DNA of 10,558 nt from Bacillota bacterium (GTDB lineage Bacteria; Bacillota; Clostridia; Peptostreptococcales; Anaerovoracaceae): the NCBI GenBank assembly GCA_016284485.1, contig JAEEOX010000035.1:1-10558 (forward strand), in the 5' to 3' direction. A program made the translations under genes and the position numbers. This document shows, piece after piece, positions 6,395 to 10,558 of the stretch. The number at the start of each line of letters is the position of its first letter. Positions within the stretch are counted from its first letter, which is position 1. The notes beneath the pieces are model-generated. The model ran no database searches and was not told the DNA's origin. It saw only the letters and a program-made list of their open reading frames with translations.

Positions 6395-8114
6395 ATTCAA
6401 GGATCTGAACTTCACATACCCGGGCCACGACCTGCCCGCCCTCAGGAACATTTCCTTCACAGTATCCGAAGGAGAGTTCCTGGTGATCTGCGGCAAGTCA
6501 GGCTGCGGCAAGTCCACCCTGCTCCGGCACTTCAAAACAGCCATCACCCCCTACGGATCCAGGTCCGGCTCCATCCTCTTCGAAGGAAGAGATCTGGCCG
6601 ACATATCCGTCAGGGAGCAGGCATCCCGCATAGGCTTCGTCCTCCAGAGCCCGGACAACCAGATCGTCACCGACAAAGTCTGGCATGAGCTGGCCTTCGG
6701 CATGGAGAACCTGGGCTATGACCCGGGAGTCATCCGCCTGAGGGTGGCGGAGATGGCCAGTTTCTTCGGCATACAGTCCTGGTTCATGAAGAACGTGGAC
6801 GAGCTTTCCGGCGGCCAGAAGCAGATACTGAACCTGGCTTCCGTCATGACCATGCAGCCGGATATTTTGCTCCTGGACGAGCCCACCAGCCAGCTGGATC
6901 CTCTGGCGGCAGGTGAGTTCCTGGGGACCCTCAGAAAGATCAACATGGAACTTGGCACCACCATCGTCCTGGTGGAGCACAGGCTGGAGGAAGTGGTCTC
7001 CTATGCCGACAGGCTGATGGTCATGGACGGCGGAGAGATCCTGGCCCTGGACTCCCCTGAGAAGATGGGAAGTCTGCTGAAGGGAAATGACATGTTCCAC
7101 GCCATGCCGGTACCCATGAGGATCTACGATGCTCTGGACGGCACCGGTTCCACCCCAGTCACCGTAAGGGAAGGCCGGGAGTGGCTGGAGCGCAGGCTGA
7201 GATCCGGAGGTGCGGATGACAGTACCTTCCTGAGAGAAGCCCTCACAAAGCTTGACGATGCTGCGGCTGACCCTGCCGACACAATCCTAGAAGCCAAAGA
7301 GGTCTGGTTCAAATACGAGAAGGACCTGCCCGACGTGGTGCAGGATCTGAACTTCAAGGCAGGACGGGGACAGCTGACCTGCATCCTGGGCGGAAACGGC
7401 ACAGGCAAGACCACCACCCTTTCCATCCTGGGCGGACTGCTGAGACCCTATAGGGGCAAAATACTCATAGACGGCAAGCCCATCACCTCCTACGGCAAAG
7501 ACCTGCACACCAGGATCGTGGGAATTCTGCCCCAGAATCCCCAGAGTCTCTTCGTGAAGGACACGGTCATGGACGACCTGCTGGAGATGCTGGAGCGCCC
7601 CTCCCTCAAGTCCCTGCTGGGCAGGACCCAGAGCGGCGAAGAGATGAGAGCCAGAGCACTTCATGCAGCTGAACTCATGGAGATCGACCACAAACTGGAC
7701 TCTCACCCCTACGACCTCTCCGGAGGAGAACAGCAGAGGGCGGCCCTGGCCAAGATACTTTTGCTGGACCCCCGGATACTGCTTCTGGATGAGCCCACCA
7801 AGGGCATCGACGGCTTCTACAAGAAGAAGCTGGCCGACATTTTCAAGAAACTCACAGCCGAGGGGAAGACCCTGATCATGGTCTCCCACGACATAGAATT
7901 CTGCGCGGAGTACGGCGACGTGTGCCACCTTTTCTTCAACGGGAACATCGTCACCGGCTCAGGAGCCAGGAAGTTCTTCGCGGGCAACAGTTTCTACACC
8001 ACCGCTTCCAACCGCATGGCCAGGAAGTGGATGCCTGACGCTGTCACCGCAGAAGATGTAATAGAAGGAGTACGGACCCTTGACTCAAAGGCCGGGGACC
8101 CAAAGGAAGACTGA
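6378..8114 (+). CDS. ecfA: Fused double ATPase of the ECF transporter (EcfA-EcfA')
   Basis: A 578-residue protein with two complete ABC ATPase domains in one chain, replacing the usual separate EcfA and EcfA'. First domain: Walker A GKSGCGKST (39-47), Q-loop Q90, signature LSGGQ (143-147), Walker B ILLLDEPT (D167, E168), switch H201. After a linker of about 230-300, the second domain has GGNGTGKTT (338-346), Q386, LSGGE (447-451), ILLLDEPT (D471, E472) and H504. Both sets of catalytic residues are intact, so both sites should hydrolyse ATP. The ATG at 6378 is preferred over one at 6348 because AAAAGGA lies 6 nt upstream and the protein then begins directly with the ABC strand MTPLFEFKDLNFTYPG. 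It overlaps the ecfT end by 17 nt and is followed after 7 nt by the S-component gene. Confidence 0.93.
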   Translation: MTPLFEFKDLNFTYPGHDLPALRNISFTVSEGEFLVICGKSGCGKSTLLRHFKTAITPYGSRSGSILFEGRDLADISVREQASRIGFVLQSPDNQIVTDKVWHELAFGMENLGYDPGVIRLRVAEMASFFGIQSWFMKNVDELSGGQKQILNLASVMTMQPDILLLDEPTSQLDPLAAGEFLGTLRKINMELGTTIVLVEHRLEEVVSYADRLMVMDGGEILALDSPEKMGSLLKGNDMFHAMPVPMRIYDALDGTGSTPVTVREGREWLERRLRSGGADDSTFLREALTKLDDAAADPADTILEAKEVWFKYEKDLPDVVQDLNFKAGRGQLTCILGGNGTGKTTTLSILGGLLRPYRGKILIDGKPITSYGKDLHTRIVGILPQNPQSLFVKDTVMDDLLEMLERPSLKSLLGRTQSGEEMRARALHAAELMEIDHKLDSHPYDLSGGEQQRAALAKILLLDPRILLLDEPTKGIDGFYKKKLADIFKKLTAEGKTLIMVSHDIEFCAEYGDVCHLFFNGNIVTGSGARKFFAGNSFYTTASNRMARKWMPDAVTAEDVIEGVRTLDSKAGDPKED

Positions 8115-8121
8115 CACACAC

Positions 8122-9462
8122 ATGAAGAACGCACCCGTAAAACTGCATAACCAGGACGCCCAAAAGGCCCGGGGCATGGACACCCTTGCCCTGATACCTG
8201 TTTTTGCTGCGCTCTACGAGGTGCTGACGCTTCTGGTGCTTCCCTGGTTCTCGGTTCCTGAACTTAAGTACACCGGCTACGCCTTCAAGGCCAACGTCCT
8301 CCACATGGCGGACATGGAGGAAGGTCTTGCAGAATACTTCGGCTATCCGGATACGGTGCTTCAGACCGCCCTTCAGAACCTGAACATTCTGCGTATAGGC
8401 GCCATCATCGGCGTGGTACTGACCCTTGCGTTCATCGTGCTGGCTTTCCTGATCAAGGTCAGATCAGCCCTTCTTGGACGCATAGCCTTCCTTTGGAACG
8501 CGCTTCTCACGGTCTACGCCTTTTCCTTCATGATGGACACCAACAGGCTCATCAACCTTCTTATGGGTAAGCCTGATGACCTCATGAGCTATACGCTGAA
8601 CAGTTCCATGCAGCTGACCCCCTATGCCTACTCCCTGGTGATATTCGGCATCATTCTGGTCTTCATGCTGGAGCAGCTTCTGGACACCCGTTCCGAATAC
8701 GAGGCGGAGCAATATATATTAAAGGTAGAGACCGAGGATCCGGGCATCAGCAAAAGGACCATCGTCGGCCTCATCCTGGTGGTAGTCGCCATCCCGACGG
8801 TCATAGCTTTCGGCATCCTCTTCCTTCAGGACAGGAGCATATATTTCATATCGCTTTCCGTAATGATACTTTCCATGGTGCCCTTCTTCCTTGTGTTTGA
8901 AAACAGGCGCCCTGAGGCCCGGGAGATCATCGTCATCGCAGTCATGGCGGCACTGGCCACAGTGGGACGCGCAGCCTCCTTCATGCTGCCCTTCTTCAAG
9001 CCGGTGGCAGCCATCGTGATAATATCCGCCGTGGCCCTGGGACCGGAGGCCGGCTTCCTCACGGGAGCCACAGCAGCGCTGGTCTCCAACTTCCTCTTCG
9101 GTCAGGGCCCCTGGACTCCCTGGCAGATGTTCAGCTTCGGCATCATCGGATTCATAGGAGGTCTGATCTTCAGGAGATACAGGCACGGCAAGCCCGCCAA
9201 CGTGAAACTCATGGCGGTCTACGGCTTCCTGGCCACCCTTCTGATCTACGGGCCCATAATGGATACGTCAACCATCGTCCAGTCCATCAGCATGGGCTAC
9301 CAGGAGATCGACTGGGAGGCGGCTCTGGCCATCTATGCGGCAGGTATTCCCGTGAACCTGGTCCACGCAACCTCGTCCTTCGTATTCATATGGTTCCTGG
9401 CCAACCCCCTGCTCAAAAAACTCAACCGGGTCAAGCAGAAATACGGCATTCTGGAGCCCTGA
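8122..9462 (+). CDS. ECF transporter S component with N-terminal membrane extension
   Basis: Membrane protein of 446 residues. The C-terminal part (about 255-440) looks like an ECF substrate-binding S component: REIIVIAVMAALATVGRAASF, GPEAGFLTGATAALVSNFLF, then WTPWQMFSFGIIGFIGG. S components are usually about 170-220 residues; here about 250 residues precede it, with hydrophobic segments near 20-43, 90-112, 116-137, 165-186, 203-225 and 230-249, and a polar loop at 44-88. The function of that extension is unknown. The vitamin is not shown by the sequence; a corrinoid is inferred from the DUF4430 protein in the operon and the cobalamin riboswitch downstream. The arrangement resembles dedicated cobalamin ECF systems of the CbrTUV type. 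Start is uncertain: ATG 8122 follows the ecfA stop by 7 nt with a distant AAAGGA, whereas TTG 8080 has AAGGAG 9 nt upstream and would overlap ecfA, adding 14 residues. Confidence 0.85.
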   Translation: MKNAPVKLHNQDAQKARGMDTLALIPVFAALYEVLTLLVLPWFSVPELKYTGYAFKANVLHMADMEEGLAEYFGYPDTVLQTALQNLNILRIGAIIGVVLTLAFIVLAFLIKVRSALLGRIAFLWNALLTVYAFSFMMDTNRLINLLMGKPDDLMSYTLNSSMQLTPYAYSLVIFGIILVFMLEQLLDTRSEYEAEQYILKVETEDPGISKRTIVGLILVVVAIPTVIAFGILFLQDRSIYFISLSVMILSMVPFFLVFENRRPEAREIIVIAVMAALATVGRAASFMLPFFKPVAAIVIISAVALGPEAGFLTGATAALVSNFLFGQGPWTPWQMFSFGIIGFIGGLIFRRYRHGKPANVKLMAVYGFLATLLIYGPIMDTSTIVQSISMGYQEIDWEAALAIYAAGIPVNLVHATSSFVFIWFLANPLLKKLNRVKQKYGILEP

Positions 9463-9466
9463 TATC

Positions 9467-9500
9467 TTCCCCGGGACGGACCCGGGGAATTGACTTTTTT
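9467..9500 (+). terminator. Intrinsic terminator of the ECF operon
   Basis: A perfect 9-bp stem, TTCCCCGGG (9467-9475) with CCCGGGGAA (9481-9489), a 5-nt loop ACGGA, then TTGAC and six T (9495-9500). It starts 4 nt after the S-component stop codon and closes the four-gene operon. The T-run is separated from the stem by 5 nt, which may reduce efficiency. Confidence 0.8.
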
Positions 9501-9518
9501 GCGCCGCAATGATAGATT
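9490..9518 (+). promoter_or_regulatory. Promoter of the riboswitch-controlled gene
   Basis: TTGACT (9490-9495), a 17-nt spacer and TAGATT (9513-9518), with TGA before the -10 giving an extended -10. The -35 hexamer lies in the tail of the upstream terminator. Predicted transcription start is near 9525, shortly before the riboswitch P1 stem. Confidence 0.6.
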
Positions 9519-9541
9519 ATCAATGTAAGGAAACTTAATCC

Positions 9542-9757
9542 GAACACTATCTTCTCCGGACCCGAAACGCCTGCCGCGCAAGGACCGGGGATCAGGGAAC
9601 CGGGTGAGAATCCCGGGCATTTACCGATGCTGTATTTGCGTGAATGTGTCTCCCTTCGGCGAAAGCCGGTCATTGGGGCGACCTGAGAAGGCGGGGGACA
9701 TGTGCAGGGCGGCTCGTCCGTCCGGGATCGCATGAGCCAGAAGACCGGATAGGGTTC
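9542..9757 (+). promoter_or_regulatory. Cobalamin riboswitch aptamer
   Basis: The conserved core of cobalamin riboswitches is visible in order. P1 pairs GAACACTATC (9542-9551) with GATAGGGTTC (9748-9757), with one mismatch. GGGAA (9595-9599) leads into CCGGG-TGAGAAT-CCCGG (9600-9616), which contains the typical GGTGAGAATCC. Then come GCCGGTCATTGG (9665-9676) and GAGAAGGC (9685-9692), matching the usual GCCACTG...GGGAAGGC, and finally the B12 box AGCCAGAAGACCGG (9735-9748). It senses cobalamin (adenosyl- or another form cannot be told here) and sits in the leader of the exported-protein gene at 9854. ACCGA (9623-9627), in the loop closed by CATTTA/TGAATG, is the likely L5 partner for a kissing loop with downstream TCGGT. 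The start and end given are those of P1. Confidence 0.88.
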
Positions 9758-9769
9758 AAAACATCTGTA

Positions 9770-9791
9770 TCGTGAGAAAAGTCGGTCACGG
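9770..9791 (+). promoter_or_regulatory. Candidate riboswitch P13 hairpin (kissing-loop partner)
   Basis: TCGTGA (9770-9775) pairs with TCACGG (9786-9791) over six pairs, one of them G-U, with loop GAAAAGTCGG. TCGGT (9782-9786) is complementary to ACCGA (9623-9627) in the presumed L5, as expected for the L5-L13 interaction of this riboswitch class. Its 3' arm is shared with the terminator that follows, so the two structures cannot coexist. Confidence 0.5.
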
Positions 9792-9811
9792 CAATCTGCT
9801 GTGGCTTTTTT
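9785..9811 (+). terminator. Leader intrinsic terminator (expression platform)
   Basis: GTCACGGC (9785-9792) pairs with GCTGTGGC (9798-9805) over eight pairs including two G-U, loop AATCT, followed immediately by six T (9806-9811). It ends 42 nt before the ATG at 9854 and is the expected control point of the cobalamin riboswitch. Its 5' arm overlaps the candidate P13 hairpin. Confidence 0.7.
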
Positions 9812-9828
9812 GTTTGATAAAGCCGCAG
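9799..9828 (+). promoter_or_regulatory. Alternative leader hairpin sharing the terminator 3' arm
   Basis: CTGTGGCTTT (9799-9808) pairs with AAAGCCGCAG (9819-9828) over ten pairs, one G-U, loop TTTGTTTGAT. It uses the 3' arm and part of the T-run of the terminator at 9785-9811, so it belongs to the read-through state. The sequence after it (AACAATCTTTTATAAGG) is a poor U-tract, so it is unlikely to terminate itself, and it leaves the ribosome site at 9842-9848 free. Confidence 0.45.
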
Positions 9829-9853
9829 AACAATCTTTTATAAGGAGGATCTT

Positions 9854-10558
9854 ATGAAGAAAGGACTATTTCAAAGCAAAGCCTTCAGTCTTCTCATGAT
9901 CATCGCTCTCCTCCTCTGCATGGCACCGCAGACGGCGTTCACGGCCTATGCGGATGAGAGCACACAGTTCGAGGTCTCCGCCGACGACTGTGACGTGATC
10001 GGAGAATACATGGGCGCAGATCTCTACTACGCTGTTGCTCCTACGGGTACGACTGAAGTCGTATTCAAGGACGTGGAAGGCAACATGGAGGGCGGAATGA
10101 TCGTCGGCCTTCAGGCCGGGAGCGTCAGCGATACAAACGTTGCTCCCATCGCCGGAGACTTCCGCGCCACCTGGGAAAGCATGAATACCAACGACACCAT
10201 AACCTTCGAGGAAGGTGCCGAAGATCTGGACTACTCCAACGCCTACTTCTACTTCGTCATGGACGGTGACTACGACATGGCTTCCTACGTCATCCAGGTC
10301 TCCACTCCCCCTGTGGTCATCACGGACTTCGAGTCCAACGTGGGCATCAAGACCGGTCCTGTGGAAGACGGATACACATATACCGCTTATGTGTACGATC
10401 CGGAAAACCCCGCCGCGGATCCATATGGCTACGTGACCCAGGAAGCCAAGGCCGACCTGTACACCCTGACCGTTCCCTGCGGCACCCAGGAAGTGACCCT
10501 GGACTTCGGAGAGGCCAAGACCATCTCCTACAACTATGATGAGAACGGCGTCTACCTG
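9854..10558 (+). CDS. Secreted protein under cobalamin riboswitch control (N-terminal 235 residues)
   Basis: The frame is open to the window end, so the gene is partial. AAGGAGG (9842-9848) lies 5 nt before the ATG. The protein begins with a classic signal peptide: MKKGLFQSKA, a hydrophobic core (about 11-25), and a likely cleavage site after AYA (residue 33). The mature part is acidic, rich in Thr, Tyr, Val and Asp, with no membrane segment, and reads like beta-rich surface modules. A short pattern occurs twice: DLYYAVAPTGTTEV (56-69) and DLYTLTVPCGTQEV (201-214), suggesting repeated domains about 145 residues apart. I do not recognise a named domain. The riboswitch, the adjacent ECF operon and the DUF4430 protein suggest a role in corrinoid capture or in handling a related substrate outside the cell; this is inference only. 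A DUF4430 or cell-wall anchoring domain may lie beyond the window. Confidence 0.85.
   Translation, partial: MKKGLFQSKAFSLLMIIALLLCMAPQTAFTAYADESTQFEVSADDCDVIGEYMGADLYYAVAPTGTTEVVFKDVEGNMEGGMIVGLQAGSVSDTNVAPIAGDFRATWESMNTNDTITFEEGAEDLDYSNAYFYFVMDGDYDMASYVIQVSTPPVVITDFESNVGIKTGPVEDGYTYTAYVYDPENPAADPYGYVTQEAKADLYTLTVPCGTQEVTLDFGEAKTISYNYDENGVYL

Noticed and set aside
10215..10436. A 73-codon plus-strand frame at the right end
   Set aside because: Out-of-frame reading of the secreted-protein gene, which stays open from 9854 to the window end with a strong ribosome site and signal peptide.

Overview
The window looks like the chromosome of a fairly GC-rich Bacillota (Clostridia-type) anaerobe. The reasons are strong AGGAGG-type ribosome sites, the Gram-positive PcrA-LigA gene pair, a LigA variant of a kind I associate with Clostridia, a complete ECF-type vitamin transporter and a cobalamin riboswitch. 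The genus cannot be named from this sequence.

Left part, minus strand (1-4448). Transcription runs right to left from an extended -10 promoter at about 4455-4463. It covers pcrA (helicase), ligA (NAD-dependent DNA ligase) and the first 59 codons of a radical SAM protein that leaves the window at position 1. Spacings are tight (13 nt and 9 nt) and ribosome sites overlap the preceding stop codons, so this is an operon. Two oddities stand out. pcrA has an in-frame TAG exactly where helicase motif V should carry its lysine. ligA changes arginine-codon habit partway along (14 of 20 AGA/AGG in the first half, 2 of 24 in the second), which suggests a recombination joint or an assembly chimera near 1050-1240.

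Middle part, plus strand (4549-9500). A consensus-like promoter (TTGACA, 17 nt, TACTAT) starts a four-gene operon closed by a strong terminator. It encodes a membrane-anchored exported protein with a DUF4430/transcobalamin-like C-terminal domain on a Ser/Gly stalk, the EcfT membrane subunit, a fused double ATPase (EcfA-EcfA'), and a large S component with an extra N-terminal membrane region. The simplest reading is an ECF uptake system, probably for cobalamin or a related corrinoid, with its own surface capture protein.

Right part, plus strand (9490-10558). A second promoter, whose -35 box sits in the tail of the previous terminator, drives a leader with a cobalamin riboswitch and an intrinsic terminator. 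After it comes a secreted protein with a clear signal peptide that runs off the window end. The likely P13 hairpin of the riboswitch overlaps one arm of the terminator, so ligand may switch this gene on rather than off; this is a prediction from pairing alone. The corrinoid link for the ECF operon rests on the DUF4430 domain and on this neighbouring riboswitch, because no riboswitch is visible before the ECF operon itself.
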